The position numbers were made by a program, and so were the translations under genes. The notes below the pieces were generated by a model. That model saw only the letters and a program-made list of their open reading frames with translations, was not told the origin of the DNA and made no database searches. This document shows positions 23,186-34,135 of a stretch of DNA of 64,000 bases, piece after piece (position 1 is the first letter of the stretch; every line of letters begins with the position of its first letter). Where the stretch lies: contig JAGWNF010000001.1 in NCBI GenBank assembly GCA_028871455.1, positions 1-64,000 on the forward strand, given 5' to 3'. Origin of the DNA: Alphaproteobacteria bacterium (GTDB lineage: Bacteria > Pseudomonadota > Alphaproteobacteria > ATCC43930 > CGMCC-115725).

Positions 23186-23401
23186 TTACTTCTGCAGGCT
23201 GCGCTGATACTGGCGATTGCCTTGCATATTGGCCTGCTGCGCTTCCTTCAACGCCTCCTGGGCCGTCGCCAAAGCCTGATCGGCTTTCTGGTTGGCGGCC
23301 GCGATTTGGGCTTCGAGAGACGAATTGTTGGTCGGCTGGCTCTGACAGGCGGCGAGAGCCAACGGCGCACAAATCAGCAGAAGTTTTGCACCACGAAACA
23401 T
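23186..23401 (-). CDS. Lpp-like (Braun-type) alanine-zipper lipoprotein with C-terminal lysine
   Basis: The 71-residue precursor starts MFRGAKLLLICAPLALAAC; the lipobox LAAC puts the lipidated Cys at residue 19. The mature part is a heptad-patterned alanine zipper (LEAQIAAANQKADQAL and following) like E. coli Lpp, and the last residue is Lys (RSLQK), the one Lpp uses for covalent attachment to peptidoglycan. AAGGAGG lies 6 bases before the ATG at 23401; the upstream in-frame ATG at 23452 lacks family support. The L,D-transpeptidase gene follows 85 bases downstream in the same direction. No named alphaproteobacterial homologue is known to me. Confidence 0.75.
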   Translation of the reverse strand: MFRGAKLLLICAPLALAACQSQPTNNSSLEAQIAAANQKADQALATAQEALKEAQQANMQGNRQYQRSLQK

Positions 23402-23608
23402 AACTGCCTCCTTGCAATGGATTGCACAGGGATCCGGCCCACTGCACAGCAAATAAGCCTCGGAACCGGCGGGGGCCAGCGGCGCCGACTGCGATGCTGC
23501 ATCCCGACCATATAAACGCGACCCAAACCTTCCGGTGCCACGGTTACAGCTAATTTATTGTCACCGTAGTCACAGATTAGTCATCAGGCTCGGAGGCCGT
23601 ATCAAATA

Positions 23609-25825
23609 TCAAATGAAGCTATAGGGATCAATGTCCACCTGGACGCGGACACCGCTCGGCAACTTTACGACATCGAGCCAGGTTCGCAGCACGGTTTGAA
23701 GCGGCGCGTCGCGCCTCGCCTTGACAAGAAACCGCCGCCGATGCCGGCCGCGCAGCATCGCGAGCGGCGCTGGCGCAGGCCCCAGAATTTCGATGCCATC
23801 GGCGCGCGGCGCGTGACGCGCGAAAGTCCGAGCGACGCGGTCCGCGGCATCGGCATCCGATGCCGACACGATCACCGCCGCTAGCCGCCCGAAGGGCGGC
23901 CAATTGCCCTCGCGCCGCGATTGCGCTTCGGCTGCCAGAAAACCGTCGCGATCGTCGCTGGCGAGCGCACGCATCACTGGGTGCTCCGGCATGTAGGTCT
24001 GGAGCAGCACGAGACCGGGTCGCGCGGCACGACCGGCGCGGCCGGCGACCTGGTGGAGCAATTGGAAGGTCCGCTCCGCGGCGCGCAGATCGCCACCCGA
24101 CAGCCCGAGGTCGGCATCGACCACGCCGACCAGGGTCAGCATGGGAAAATGATGGCCTTTGGCCATCACCTGGGTTCCGATTAGCACGTCGACCTCGTGC
24201 CGCTCGACGCGTTCCAGCAGTTCGGCCATGGCGCGCGGACCGGTCAAGGTATCGCTAGCCATCAATGCAATACGCGCCTCCGGAAAGCGCTGCGCGGTTT
24301 CCTCCGCCAGACGCTCGACACCGGGACCGCAGGCGGCGAAACTGCCGACGGCGCCGCAATTCGGGCAGGCCGCCGGCATCGGCATCGCACAACCACAATG
24401 ATGGCATTGCAGCCCGCCAGCGCGACGGTGTTCGACCAACCATGCCGTGCAGTTCGGACACTGCATTCGGTGTCCGCATTCGCGACACAAGGTCAGCGGC
24501 GCGTAGCCGCGTCGGTTAAGAAACAGCATGGCCTGCTCGCCACCGGCGAGCGTTTCACCCAGCGCCTGCACCAGCGGCGGCGAGAGGAATCGTTGCCGCT
24601 CCGGCCTCTGCTTGCGCATGTCGACGACACGGATCTCCGGCAGGCGCGCGGTTCCATGCCGCACGGGCAAATGCAGCCGGTTATAGCGCCCCGATTGCGC
24701 ATTGACCGCGCTCTCGAGCGACGGCGTCGCCGAGACCAGAACGATCGGTACATGCGCGAGCGAGGCGCGTACTACTGCCATGTCGCGCGCGTGATAAATG
24801 ACGCCCTCCTCCTGCTTGAACGAAGCATCGTGCTCCTCGTCGACGACGATCAGTCCGAGATCACTGAACGGCAGAAACAACGCCGAGCGCGCGCCGACGA
24901 CGACGCGCGCCTGGCCTTCGGCGACATGGCGCCACGTGGCGCGACGCTGCGCATGGCCGAGATCGGAATGCCAGAGCGCCGGCGGCGCGCCGAATCGATC
25001 GCTGAAGCGCTTGAGCAGTTGGGTGGACAGCGCTATCTCGGGCAAGAGCACCAGCGCCTGCCGACCGCGTTCGAGCGCCGCGGCGATGGCGGCGAAATAC
25101 ACCTCGGTTTTGCCCGACCCGGTAACGCCATCGAGCAGCGTCACGCTAAAGCCGCCGCATCGGACCTTGGTGGCAAGGTCGGTCGCGGCGACATCCTGCG
25201 CCGAGGACAGAGGTGGACCAGCCGCGTGCCAATCCGGCGGTGGCGGTGGCAGGGCGGCCGGCAATTCGACTGATTGAAGCAAACCGGCCGCCACCATCGC
25301 CTTGATGACGCCGGAGCCGCAGGCGGCACGATGCGCGAGAACGCCGGCGCTGGCGGCGCCGCCCTCGGCAGCCACGGCGAGAACGCGGCGCCGTTGCGGC
25401 GTCAGATGCGAATCGGTTGAGTTCGGCGCCGCTCGTCCGGCGTCCGTGATGATATAACCGGTGATGGCGCGCGGCGGCTCAAGCGCGTCCGGCACGCTCA
25501 TCGTCATCCGCAGCACCGCACCGGGCACCGTCATCGTATAGCCCGCCACCCACTCGATGAATCGCCGCAGTTCGTCATGCAATGGCGGCACCGGCAGCGT
25601 TTCGATGATCGGCTTGAGCTTGGCATCGGCGATCGACGCGCGATCCGGTCCCCACACCACGCCCACGAGTCGACGGCGGCCGAGCGGCACACGCACGAAA
25701 TCGCCGGCAGTGACACGCATGCCGTTCGTCACGCGATAGTCATAGGCGCCCGCGAGCGGCAACGGCAGCAGCACGCTGACGCGATCGACGCTCACCGGTT
25801 CGGCGTTGGCAGGTCGCTCCGGCAT
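23609..25825 (-). CDS. priA: Primosomal protein N', replication restart helicase
   Basis: The 738-residue protein has the N-terminal DNA-binding region ([15 protein letters not shown]), P-loop GVTGSGKT at about 233-240, DEEHD (Walker B), and a zinc-binding insertion with paired CxxC motifs (CRECG, CPNC, CHHCG, CPNCG) between the helicase lobes. It reloads the replisome at stalled forks. Divergent from fsa with 55 bases between them. Confidence 0.96.
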   Translation of the reverse strand: MPERPANAEPVSVDRVSVLLPLPLAGAYDYRVTNGMRVTAGDFVRVPLGRRRLVGVVWGPDRASIADAKLKPIIETLPVPPLHDELRRFIEWVAGYTMTVPGAVLRMTMSVPDALEPPRAITGYIITDAGRAAPNSTDSHLTPQRRRVLAVAAEGGAASAGVLAHRAACGSGVIKAMVAAGLLQSVELPAALPPPPPDWHAAGPPLSSAQDVAATDLATKVRCGGFSVTLLDGVTGSGKTEVYFAAIAAALERGRQALVLLPEIALSTQLLKRFSDRFGAPPALWHSDLGHAQRRATWRHVAEGQARVVVGARSALFLPFSDLGLIVVDEEHDASFKQEEGVIYHARDMAVVRASLAHVPIVLVSATPSLESAVNAQSGRYNRLHLPVRHGTARLPEIRVVDMRKQRPERQRFLSPPLVQALGETLAGGEQAMLFLNRRGYAPLTLCRECGHRMQCPNCTAWLVEHRRAGGLQCHHCGCAMPMPAACPNCGAVGSFAACGPGVERLAEETAQRFPEARIALMASDTLTGPRAMAELLERVERHEVDVLIGTQVMAKGHHFPMLTLVGVVDADLGLSGGDLRAAERTFQLLHQVAGRAGRAARPGLVLLQTYMPEHPVMRALASDDRDGFLAAEAQSRREGNWPPFGRLAAVIVSASDADAADRVARTFARHAPRADGIEILGPAPAPLAMLRGRHRRRFLVKARRDAPLQTVLRTWLDVVKLPSGVRVQVDIDPYSFI

Positions 25826-25880
25826 GGTCTACACTCTCGTATGAAAGGGGGCCTCGCAGGAAGTTCGTAGAGAGGCACGC

Positions 25881-26564
25881 ATGAAGTTCTTCCTCGACAC
25901 CGCCGACATTGCCGAGATTCGCGACCTTGCTGCTACAGGCTTGGTCGATGGCGTGACCACCAATCCTTCACTGGTGGCGAAATCGGGCCGCAATTTCATC
26001 GAGGTCGTACGCGAAATCTGCGGCGTGGTTTCGGGCCCGGTGAGCGCCGAGACCACGGCGACCGATCACCCGACGATGCTGGCCGAAGGCCGCAAGCTGG
26101 CGAAGATCGCAAAGAACATCGCCGTCAAGGTGCCGCTGACGCCGGACGGCCTCAAGACATGCAAGATGCTGCACGCCGAAGGGGCGATGGTCAACGTCAC
26201 ACTCTGTTTCTCGGCCGCGCAGGCGATTCTCGCCGCCAAAGCGGGGGCAACCTTTGTATCGCCGTTCGTCGGCCGGCTCGACGATATCGGTGAATCGGGC
26301 ATGGCCCTGATCCGCGACATCGTCGAGATCTATCGCCAGTATCAGGGCTTCAAGACTGAGGTGCTCGTTGCCTCGATTCGCCATCCGATGCACGTCGTTG
26401 AGGCGGCAAAGCTCGGCGCCCAGATCGGCACCATGCCACCAACGGTGATGCGGCAATTGTTCCTCCATCCGTTGACCGACAAGGGCCTTGCGGCTTTCCT
26501 GGCCGACTGGAAAAAGACCGGCCAATCCATCCTGGGTGACGCGAAAGCGGCAGCGGCCGAATAG
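25881..26564 (+). CDS. fsa: Fructose-6-phosphate aldolase / transaldolase (TalC/Fsa type)
   Basis: The 227-residue class I aldolase starts [16 protein letters not shown] and includes [13 protein letters not shown]; the Schiff-base Lys is in NIAVKVPLT. This short decameric subfamily includes both Fsa and transaldolases acting in the pentose phosphate pathway, and sequence alone does not separate the two. In alphaproteobacteria it regularly sits beside priA. The DUF484 gene follows after 5 bases. Confidence 0.9.
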   Translation: MKFFLDTADIAEIRDLAATGLVDGVTTNPSLVAKSGRNFIEVVREICGVVSGPVSAETTATDHPTMLAEGRKLAKIAKNIAVKVPLTPDGLKTCKMLHAEGAMVNVTLCFSAAQAILAAKAGATFVSPFVGRLDDIGESGMALIRDIVEIYRQYQGFKTEVLVASIRHPMHVVEAAKLGAQIGTMPPTVMRQLFLHPLTDKGLAAFLADWKKTGQSILGDAKAAAAE

Positions 26565-26569
26565 GATTC

Positions 26570-27307
26570 ATGGTGGATCGCACCCGCGACAAAGCCGCGA
26601 CGCCGCCCGCACCCACGGTCACGGAGCATATCGCCTCCGCCGCCCAGGTCGTCGCCTATCTCAAACGGCATCCGGATTTCTTCGCGGAGCATCCCGAGAT
26701 TCTCGACGTGCTGACCCCGCCTGCAGCGCGCAACGGCGCCGGCGTGATTGATATGCAGCAATTCATGCTCAAGCGGCAGCGTGACGACATCACCAAGCTC
26801 AAGGGACAGCAGAAGCTGTTGATCAGCACGACGCGGGCCAATCTGGCCAGCCAGACGCGCGTCCACAGCGCGGTCCTCACGCTGCTCGCGGCCAACAGCT
26901 TCGAGCAACTGATCCAGATCGTCACCACCGATCTTGCCATGCTGCTCGATTCCGACGTCGTCACCATCGGCGTCGAAAGCAGCGGCGGTACCAAACCGCG
27001 TTTGCCGCACCCCGGCGTGCAGATTCTCGAGACCGGTACCGTCGACCGCGTTCTGGGACCTGAGCGCGATGTTGCCTTGTTCGCCGATACGACCGGCGAT
27101 CCGACTTTATTCGGTGCCGGCGCCGACTTGGTGCGCTCGGCGGCGCTACTGCGTCTCGCCGTGAGCCGGACTGCGCCGGCCGGGTTGCTCTGCATTGGCG
27201 CACGGCGGCCGGGGAAATTCCATGCCGGCCAAGGCACCGAGTTGCTCGGCTTCCTCGCCCGCGCGCTTGGAATCACCATCGCCGCATGGCTCGACCTGCC
27301 GGTGTAA
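26570..27307 (+). CDS. DUF484 family protein (GAF-like), partner of XerC
   Basis: The 245-residue cytoplasmic protein has a short N-terminal region (AQVVAYLKRHPDFFAEHPEIL, about 24-44), a coiled segment (QFMLKRQRDDITKLKGQQ) and a GAF-like C-terminal domain (about 100-245). This is the DUF484 layout. Function is unknown; the gene is nearly always next to xerC, as here, where the xerC ATG overlaps its 3' end by 22 bases. Confidence 0.88.
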   Translation: MVDRTRDKAATPPAPTVTEHIASAAQVVAYLKRHPDFFAEHPEILDVLTPPAARNGAGVIDMQQFMLKRQRDDITKLKGQQKLLISTTRANLASQTRVHSAVLTLLAANSFEQLIQIVTTDLAMLLDSDVVTIGVESSGGTKPRLPHPGVQILETGTVDRVLGPERDVALFADTTGDPTLFGAGADLVRSAALLRLAVSRTAPAGLLCIGARRPGKFHAGQGTELLGFLARALGITIAAWLDLPV

Positions 27308-28290
27308 GGGGCGCGCGTCCGCTTCCCCGGTCGCTCCGGCCCGACCCGGTTCCGCTGATTCGTTTTGCTGCGTCGCATGAGTTGATCGACGCGATCGCGC
27401 GCTGGCAGGCGTGGCTCATTGGTGAACGGCGCGCCTCACCGCATACCGTCGCCGCCTATGGCCGCGACCTTGCCGGTTTCCTAGAATTTCTGACGACGTA
27501 TCGCGGCGGCGTCCCGGGATTGCCGGCGCTCGCCGCGTTGGAGCCCGCCGATTTTCGCGCTTTCCTGGCGTGGCTCGCCCGCGATAACGCCGCGCGCGAC
27601 ACGGCGGCGCGCAAATTATCGGTGCTGCGGAGTTTCTTCCGGTTTCTCGACAAGCGAAAGATCGTGTCGAACGGGGCCCTGACGGCGGTCCGGACTCCGA
27701 AGCTCGGCCGCACCGTGCCCAAGGCGCTGACTGAAAGCGAGGCCCGGTCGGCGCTCGAGCGCGTGGCGTTCCTTGATACGCGGCCGTGGATGGCCCGGCG
27801 TGATCTCGCGATCCTGATGTTGCTCTATGGCTGCGGCCTGCGCATCGCCGAAGCCCTATCGCTGACGCGCGGCGCAGCGCCGGAAGCCGCCGGCATGCTG
27901 CGGATCGTCGGCAAAGGCGGCAAGACGCGACTCGTGCCGGTGCTGCCGGCCGTCGCCGACGCGGTGCACGATTACCTCGCCATCTGTCCGGTCGATCTGC
28001 AAGTCGACGATCCATTGTTTGTCGGCGCTCGCGGCCGCGGGCTCAATCCGCGGCAGGTGCAGGCCACCATGGCGAAACTGCGTCGTGCGCTGGGTTTGCC
28101 CGAGCACGCGACGCCGCACGCACTGCGCCACAGCTTCGCGACCCATTTGCTGGCCGGCGGTGGCGATCTGCGCGCGATCCAGGAGCTGCTCGGCCATGCG
28201 AGCCTCTCGACGACACAACGGTATACTGCGATGGATCCGGCCCGTCTCCTCGCGATCTACGACAAGGCACATCCACGCGCCAAGGATTAA
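27286..28290 (+). CDS. xerC: Tyrosine recombinase XerC
   Basis: The protein resolves chromosome dimers at dif with XerD. Catalytic residues are visible: Arg in YGCGLRIAEALSL, HALRH (HxxR), the His in LLGHASLSTTQRYT and the Tyr nucleophile in the same motif. The N-terminal SAM-like domain (about 30-120) contains HTVAAYGRDL. The 334-residue ORF includes a basic N-terminal extension; the true start could be nearer RFAASHELID. It converges with a decayed MFS gene with a 4-base stop overlap. Confidence 0.93.
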   Translation: MARPAGVRGARPLPRSLRPDPVPLIRFAASHELIDAIARWQAWLIGERRASPHTVAAYGRDLAGFLEFLTTYRGGVPGLPALAALEPADFRAFLAWLARDNAARDTAARKLSVLRSFFRFLDKRKIVSNGALTAVRTPKLGRTVPKALTESEARSALERVAFLDTRPWMARRDLAILMLLYGCGLRIAEALSLTRGAAPEAAGMLRIVGKGGKTRLVPVLPAVADAVHDYLAICPVDLQVDDPLFVGARGRGLNPRQVQATMAKLRRALGLPEHATPHALRHSFATHLLAGGGDLRAIQELLGHASLSTTQRYTAMDPARLLAIYDKAHPRAKD

Positions 28291-28612
28291 AGGCTGCGAA
28301 TTGTGAAGAGCGCCGCAAACGAGCCGACGACGGACAGGATCATCACGCGGCCGATGACGCGGCGCCGGTCGGCACGCACGGCGACTTCGGCGCCGTAGAC
28401 GCTGCCGCGACGTAACCGGCGAAGAACAACGCGCTAATCCAGCCGGCATCGGTATTCGAAAGTCACCACAGCGCTGCGAAATCGGGCAGTAGCGCGGCAA
28501 AGCTCGAACTGCCGAGCATGCCGAGAATCGATGTTGCAGTGAAGATGACGATGAGCGCTCGGGGCGACGGCCCCGGCGCCGCTGCGGCTTCAGATGTGGA
28601 TGGGATGGCCAT
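28287..28612 (-). pseudogene. Decayed MFS transporter gene: N-terminal and C-terminal ends only
   Basis: From ATG 28612, overlapping the end of lpdA, the frame reads MAIPSTSEAAAAPGPSPRAL, then a first membrane helix (VIFTATSILGMLG) and LLPDFAALW before a TGA. Read through that stop, it continues LSNTDAGWISALFFAGYVAA, the conserved helix-2 region of MFS exporters. The homology then jumps, in another frame, to RADRRRVIGRVMILSVVGS and a final TAA overlapping the xerC stop. Only about a quarter of a normal ~390-residue MFS protein remains: one nonsense codon plus one large internal deletion. This is a genuine relic, not a short ORF. Confidence 0.75.
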
Positions 28613-29999
28613 CGACCGCGAGCGCCGCTTCTTTGACCGCTTCCTCGAGCGTCGGATGAGCGTGGACGGTGCGCGCGATGTCCTCGGCCGAAGCGGCGAA
28701 TTCCATCGCCAGGGCGGCTTCGGCGATCAGCGTGCCGGCATCCGGGCCGATGATGTGGACGCCGAGGACCCGATCGCTCCGGGCGTCAGCCAGGATTTTG
28801 ACGAAGCCTTCAGTGAAGCCGTTGGCACGGGCGCGCGGATTGGCCGAGAACGGGAACTTGCCGGTTTTGTATGTCACGCCTGCCGCCTTCAGCTGCTCCT
28901 CCGTGCGCCCGACCGTGGCGACCTCGGGCCAGGTATAGATCACCGCTGGAATTGCATCGTAATCGAGCACGGGTTTGCTCCCGGCGAGCATCTCGGCCAG
29001 CACGACGCCTTCCTCCGACGCCTTGTGCGCCAGCATCGGACCGGTAATCGCATCGCCGATGGCATAGAGGCCGGCAACATTAGTGGCAAAACGGCCGTCG
29101 ACCTTGATGCGGCCCTTCTCGTCGAGCGCAACGCCGATCTCCTTGAGGCCGAGTTCGGCCGTATGCGGCACGCGGCCGACGGCGACGAGCACGATGTCGG
29201 CATCGAGATTCTCGCGCGCGCCGCCTTTCGCCGGCTCGAGCGCCAGCGTCACGCCGTCCTTACCGGATTTGGCCTCGGCCACCTTGGTGGCCAGGCGGAA
29301 CTTGAAGCCCTGTCGCTCCAGGCTGCGCTGCAGCGCAGCAGAGAGCTCGGCATCCATCCCGGGCGTGATCCGGTCGAGGAATTCGACCACGGTGACTTCC
29401 GCGCCGAGTCGACGCCAGACCGAGCCCATCTCCAATCCGATATAGCCGCCCCCGACCACGACGAGGTGTTTCGGTACGGCGCTGAGTGCCAGCGCGCCGG
29501 TCGACGACACGATGCGCCTCTCATCGATGGCGATGCCCGGCAAGCTCGCGCTGTCGGAGCCGGTCGCCAGGATGATCGCTTTCTTGGCAGCAAGCTCGCG
29601 CCGGCCGCCGGCGTTGAGCGCGACGGCGACACGATCGCGCGCCCCGAGCCGCGCCGTGCCCTTGACGTATTCGACCTTGTTCTTGCGAAAGAGAAACTCG
29701 ACGCCGTGCGTATTGTCGCTGACGACCTTGTCCTTGCGCGCCAACATCGTCTTGAGATCGAGCGTAACGTCCGCGACCCGTACCCCGTGTGCAGCGAGCT
29801 CGTGCTGCGCGGCGGCGAAGCGCTCCGACGACTGCAGCAGCGCCTTCGATGGAATACAGCCGATATTAAGGCAGGTACCGCCGGGTGCGTCGCGCTTGTC
29901 GACGCAAGCGACCGTCATGCCAAGCTGCGCCGCACGGATCGCCGCGACGTAGCCGCCGGGCCCGGCGCCGACGACGATGACGTCGAATGCATCGGCCAT
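28590..29999 (-). CDS. lpdA: Dihydrolipoyl dehydrogenase (E3) of the 2-oxoglutarate complex
   Basis: The 469-residue flavoprotein reoxidises dihydrolipoamide with NAD. Motifs: FAD-binding VIVVGAGPGGYVAAIRAAQLG, the redox disulfide GGTCLNIGCIPSK, NAD-binding VVGGGYIGLEMG, and the C-terminal HAHPTLEEAVKEAAL with the catalytic His-Glu pair. It lies 3 bases after sucB, completing sucA-sucB-lpdA, so it most likely serves oxoglutarate dehydrogenase. Confidence 0.96.
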   Translation of the reverse strand: MADAFDVIVVGAGPGGYVAAIRAAQLGMTVACVDKRDAPGGTCLNIGCIPSKALLQSSERFAAAQHELAAHGVRVADVTLDLKTMLARKDKVVSDNTHGVEFLFRKNKVEYVKGTARLGARDRVAVALNAGGRRELAAKKAIILATGSDSASLPGIAIDERRIVSSTGALALSAVPKHLVVVGGGYIGLEMGSVWRRLGAEVTVVEFLDRITPGMDAELSAALQRSLERQGFKFRLATKVAEAKSGKDGVTLALEPAKGGARENLDADIVLVAVGRVPHTAELGLKEIGVALDEKGRIKVDGRFATNVAGLYAIGDAITGPMLAHKASEEGVVLAEMLAGSKPVLDYDAIPAVIYTWPEVATVGRTEEQLKAAGVTYKTGKFPFSANPRARANGFTEGFVKILADARSDRVLGVHIIGPDAGTLIAEAALAMEFAASAEDIARTVHAHPTLEEAVKEAALAVDGHPIHI

Positions 30000-30002
30000 C
30001 GT

Positions 30003-31274
30003 TCAGACGCCGAACAGCAGGCGTTCGGGATCTTCGATGCACTCCTTGACGCGCACCAGGAAGGTCACGGCCTCACGGCCGTCGACGAGCCGGTGATCGT
30101 AACTCAGCGCCAGATACATCATCGGCCGCGCCACCACCTGTCCCTCGACGACGACTGGCCGCTGCTGGATCTTGTGCATGCCGAGGATGGCCGACTGCGG
30201 CGGGTTGAGAATCGGCGTCGACATCAGCGAACCGTAGACGCCACCATTAGTAATGGTGAAGGTGCCGCCGGACAGCTCCTCGAGCTTCAGCTTGCCGTCG
30301 CGCGCGCGGTGGCCGAGGTCGGCTACTTGCTTCTCGATGTCGGCAAAGTCGAGGCGATCGGCATCGCGCACCACCGGCACGACGAGCCCGTGCTCGGTGC
30401 CGACGGCAACGCCGATGTCGTAATGATTCTTATAGACGATATCGTCGCCGTCGATCTCGGCATTGGCGGCGGGAATTTCCTTCAGCGCGACGATGCACGC
30501 CTTGAGGAAGAACGACATGAATCCGAGCCGGATGCCATGCTTCTTCTCGAAGCCCTCGCGATAACGCTCGCGCAGGTCGATGACCGCGCTCATGTCCGCC
30601 TCATTGAAGGTGGTGAGCATGGCGGCGGTGTTCTGCGCCTCCTTGAGCCGTTCGGCGATGCGTTTACGCAGCCGCGTCATGCGCACGCGTTCTTCGCGCG
30701 GACCGGCTTCGCGTGCGGCGACCGGCACCGCCGCCTGGATCGCCGCTGGCGTCGATGCGGCACTCCCTTTCTCGTTCTCGAGCGCCGTCAGCACGTCGCC
30801 TTTGGTCAAGCGGCCATCGCGGCCGGTCGGCGGAATGCGTGCAGGTTCGACCTTCGTTTCGTCGACGAGCCGCCGCACGGCAGGGCCGGACCGTACATCC
30901 ACATCGGATCGCGGTGTCGGCTTCGGCGGCACCTTTGGTGTGTCGATCTTGGATTGTGAGGTCTGGACGGCCGTGCGCAGCGGCGGCGCGGCACTCGGCG
31001 CCGGCTTGCTCTCAGCCTTGGACGCGAACTTGCCCTTGCCGTCGGCGATGCGGCCGAGCACGCCGCCGACAGCGACATTGCCGTCCTTCGGCACGAGAAC
31101 CTCAGCCAGCGTACCGGAAGCGGGTGCATTTACTTCGAGCGTCACCTTGTCGGTTTCGAGCTCGACCAACGGATCGTCGACCGCGACGGCATCGCCCGGC
31201 TGCTTGAGCCAGCGCGCGACAGTGGCCTCGGTGACGGATTCGCCGAGCGGCGGAACGATGATGTCGGTCGCCAT
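30003..31274 (-). CDS. sucB: Dihydrolipoamide succinyltransferase (E2 of 2-oxoglutarate dehydrogenase)
   Basis: The 423-residue protein has one N-terminal lipoyl domain (lipoyl Lys in [11 protein letters not shown], about residue 43), a Pro/Ala/Lys-rich linker, a peripheral-subunit-binding segment ([10 protein letters not shown] to [12 protein letters not shown]) and the acyltransferase core with [13 protein letters not shown], whose HxxxDG carries the catalytic His. It transfers succinyl groups to CoA. It follows sucA by 14 bases. Confidence 0.97.
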   Translation of the reverse strand: MATDIIVPPLGESVTEATVARWLKQPGDAVAVDDPLVELETDKVTLEVNAPASGTLAEVLVPKDGNVAVGGVLGRIADGKGKFASKAESKPAPSAAPPLRTAVQTSQSKIDTPKVPPKPTPRSDVDVRSGPAVRRLVDETKVEPARIPPTGRDGRLTKGDVLTALENEKGSAASTPAAIQAAVPVAAREAGPREERVRMTRLRKRIAERLKEAQNTAAMLTTFNEADMSAVIDLRERYREGFEKKHGIRLGFMSFFLKACIVALKEIPAANAEIDGDDIVYKNHYDIGVAVGTEHGLVVPVVRDADRLDFADIEKQVADLGHRARDGKLKLEELSGGTFTITNGGVYGSLMSTPILNPPQSAILGMHKIQQRPVVVEGQVVARPMMYLALSYDHRLVDGREAVTFLVRVKECIEDPERLLFGV

Positions 31275-31288
31275 GACTCTCCTGCGGA

Positions 31289-34135
31289 TCAGGGCATAAG
31301 CGCTTCGTCGACGAGCCGCGCCTGTTCGGCGAGATGCCGTTTGAGCAGGCCCGTCGCGGTCGCAGCGGCTTCGGGCCGGCCGACATAGCGCGCGCGCTCG
31401 GCCTTGATTTCGAGCGAGCTTAGCGTCTTTTCAATCCGCCGGTCGACAAACGTCCATGCGCCCATGTTCTCTGGCTCTTCCTGCACCCAGACGAATTCAG
31501 CGTTAACGTACCGCGCGGCAAGCTCGGACAGCGGCTCGGCGGGAAATGGGTAGAGTTGCTCGAGCCGAAGGATCGCGACGTCCCGGATCTTCCGCTCGCG
31601 CCGCGCGTGTAGCAGGTCAAAATAGACCTTGCCGCTGCACATCAGTACCCGGCGGATCTGCGCATCTGCCGCCAGTGTTTCGGTCTCATCGAAGACTCGG
31701 TGGAAGGAGGTGCCTGGCCCCATGTCGATCAGCCTGGTAGCAACCTCGGAATTGCGCAGCAGCGATTTTGGTGTCATCAGCACCAAAGGCTTGCGGAAAT
31801 TGCGCCGCACTTGGCGCCGCAACACGTGGAAATAGTTAGCGGCGGTGGTCAGGTTACAAACCTGGATATTGTCCTCACCGCAGAGCTGCAGGAAGCGCTC
31901 GAGACGGGCGGACGAATGCTCCGGCCCCTGTCCCTCGTAACCGTGCGGCAGGAGCAGCACGACGCCCGACATGCGCAACCACTTGGCCTCGCCCGACGCG
32001 ATAAACTGGTCGATAATCACCTGCGCGCCGTTGGCAAAATCGCCGAACTGGCCTTCCCATAGGATCAGGGAGCGCGGATCAGCCAAGCTGTAGCCGTACT
32101 CGAAGCCGAGCACCGCGGCTTCGGACAGCGGACTGTCAATGACCTCGAATTGGGCCTGTCCGTCGCGGATGTGGTTGAGTGGCACGTAACGCGCCTCAGT
32201 CTCCTGGTCATAGAGCACGGCATGGCGCTGCGAGAAGGTGCCACGCCCGGAGTCCTGACCAGACAGGCGGACATGCGCACCTTCGGTGAGAAGAGTGCCG
32301 AATGCGAGCGCCTCGGCAGTCGCCCAGTCAATGCCCTCGCCCTTCTCGATCGCTTCGCGCTTGGCCTCAAGCTGGCGCATAATCTTGCGGTTGAGTTTGA
32401 ACTCGTCCGGCGCGCGGGTGAGCGCAGCACCGACCTGTTGCAACAGCGGCAGCTCGACGGCCGTCTTGCCGCGGCGATCATCGCTGGTGGCGACGGTGAA
32501 GCCCTTCCATTCGCCTTCGAGCCAGTCAGCCTTGTTGGGGCGATAGCTCTTCGCCGCCTCGAACTCGCTCTCTAGGCGTGCCAGGAATGCTTTCTCGATC
32601 GTATCCGCATCGGCGGCGGTGAGCAGCCCTTCGTCAATCAATCGCTTGCGATAGATCTCCCGGGTCGTGAGATGCGCAGCGATCGTGCGATACATGGTCG
32701 GCTGCGTGAACGCCGGCTCGTCGGTCTCATTATGGCCATGCCGGCGATAGCAGAACATGTCGACGACAACGTCTTTCTTGAAGCGGTGTCGGAATTCGGT
32801 GGCGATGCGCGCGACATGCACGACCGATTCGGGATCGTCGCCGTTGACGTGAAAAATCGGCGCCTGGATGGTCTTAGCGACATCCGACGGATAGGGGCCG
32901 GAGCGCGCTTGTGCCGGGCTCGTGGTAAAGCCGATTTGGTTGTTGACGATAAAATGGATCGTGCCGCCGCTGCGATAGCCCCTTAATTCGCTGAGTTCTA
33001 GTGTCTCGGCGACCAGGCCTTGGCCAGCGAAGGCCGCATCACCGTGCATCAACAGGCCCACGACCTCATCGCGGGATTGGTCGGCGCGCTGCCGCTGCTT
33101 GGCGCGCACCTTGCCCAGCGTCACCGGATTGACGGCCTCGAGATGTGACGGATTGGCGGTCAGCGAGAGATGCACAACGTTGCCGTCAAAGTCGCGATCA
33201 GACGACGTGCCGAGATGATATTTGACGTCGCCCGACCCCTGAACGTCCTCGGGATTGGCGGAGTTGCCCTGGAATTCTGAGAACAACGCGGCGAAAGGCT
33301 TGCCCATCATGTTGGTGAGGACGTTGAGCCGGCCGCGATGCGGCATGCCGATGACCAGTTCCTTCATCCCCAGCTGGCCGCCGCGCTTCAGCACCTGCTC
33401 AAGCGCCGGAATCAGGGACTCGCCGCCCTCAAGGCTGAAACGCTTGGTGCCGGTGTAGCGCCGGTCAAGAAAGCGCTCAAGAAACTCGGCTTCGACCAGC
33501 CGTTCATAGATCGTGAGTTTGCCGCGCTCGGTAAACTCCGTCTGATTGCGCGGCACCTCGATACGCGCTTGGATCCATTGACGCTGTTCGAGCTCCTGGA
33601 TGTGCATGTACTCGACGCCGACGTGGCCGCAATAGGTCGCGCGCAGCGCCGTCAGAATCTCGTGGATCGTTGCCGTCGTAAAGCCGAGCAGATTATTCAC
33701 GAAGATCGGCCGATCGTAATCGGCTTCGGTGAAGCCGAAAGTCACCGGATCGAGATCGGGATGGCCGGTGCGCCGATCGAGGCCAAGCGGATCGAGCTCG
33801 GCGATGAGATGACCACGCACACGGTAGCTGCGGATCAGGTTCATCGCTCGGATCGAGTCGAGCGCAGCTTGGTGCACATCAGTCGGCAGCGCGGCCACAA
33901 CAGCAGGAACCGGCGCCGCCACGTGACCGTTACCCAGCATCGGCAGACGCTTCGCGCCCCAACCGGGGCCTTCCATCTCCTTCAAAAAGGCCTTCGGTTC
34001 GTCACCGAGCTCGGCGAAGAAGCCTCGCCAGCTCGGATCGACCGACTGTGGATCGGCGAGATAACGCGCGTAAAGCTCGGCGATAAAGGTCGCGTTCTGA
34101 CCGCTCAGGAAGCTGTCGTTATCGAATACCGGCAT
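31289..34135 (-). CDS. sucA: 2-oxoglutarate dehydrogenase E1
   Basis: The 948-residue thiamine-diphosphate enzyme decarboxylates 2-oxoglutarate. It contains the N-terminal [18 protein letters not shown] helix, [12 protein letters not shown], the [18 protein letters not shown] ThDP-binding region, [10 protein letters not shown] and the C-terminal [12 protein letters not shown]. Length is normal. First gene of sucA-sucB-lpdA, all on the minus strand. Confidence 0.97.
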   Translation of the reverse strand: MPVFDNDSFLSGQNATFIAELYARYLADPQSVDPSWRGFFAELGDEPKAFLKEMEGPGWGAKRLPMLGNGHVAAPVPAVVAALPTDVHQAALDSIRAMNLIRSYRVRGHLIAELDPLGLDRRTGHPDLDPVTFGFTEADYDRPIFVNNLLGFTTATIHEILTALRATYCGHVGVEYMHIQELEQRQWIQARIEVPRNQTEFTERGKLTIYERLVEAEFLERFLDRRYTGTKRFSLEGGESLIPALEQVLKRGGQLGMKELVIGMPHRGRLNVLTNMMGKPFAALFSEFQGNSANPEDVQGSGDVKYHLGTSSDRDFDGNVVHLSLTANPSHLEAVNPVTLGKVRAKQRQRADQSRDEVVGLLMHGDAAFAGQGLVAETLELSELRGYRSGGTIHFIVNNQIGFTTSPAQARSGPYPSDVAKTIQAPIFHVNGDDPESVVHVARIATEFRHRFKKDVVVDMFCYRRHGHNETDEPAFTQPTMYRTIAAHLTTREIYRKRLIDEGLLTAADADTIEKAFLARLESEFEAAKSYRPNKADWLEGEWKGFTVATSDDRRGKTAVELPLLQQVGAALTRAPDEFKLNRKIMRQLEAKREAIEKGEGIDWATAEALAFGTLLTEGAHVRLSGQDSGRGTFSQRHAVLYDQETEARYVPLNHIRDGQAQFEVIDSPLSEAAVLGFEYGYSLADPRSLILWEGQFGDFANGAQVIIDQFIASGEAKWLRMSGVVLLLPHGYEGQGPEHSSARLERFLQLCGEDNIQVCNLTTAANYFHVLRRQVRRNFRKPLVLMTPKSLLRNSEVATRLIDMGPGTSFHRVFDETETLAADAQIRRVLMCSGKVYFDLLHARRERKIRDVAILRLEQLYPFPAEPLSELAARYVNAEFVWVQEEPENMGAWTFVDRRIEKTLSSLEIKAERARYVGRPEAAATATGLLKRHLAEQARLVDEALMP

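Noticed and set aside
28518-30959. An 813-codon plus-strand open frame opposite lpdA and sucB
   Set aside because: It is antisense to two unmistakable enzymes with intact motifs; long antisense frames are expected in GC-rich coding DNA.
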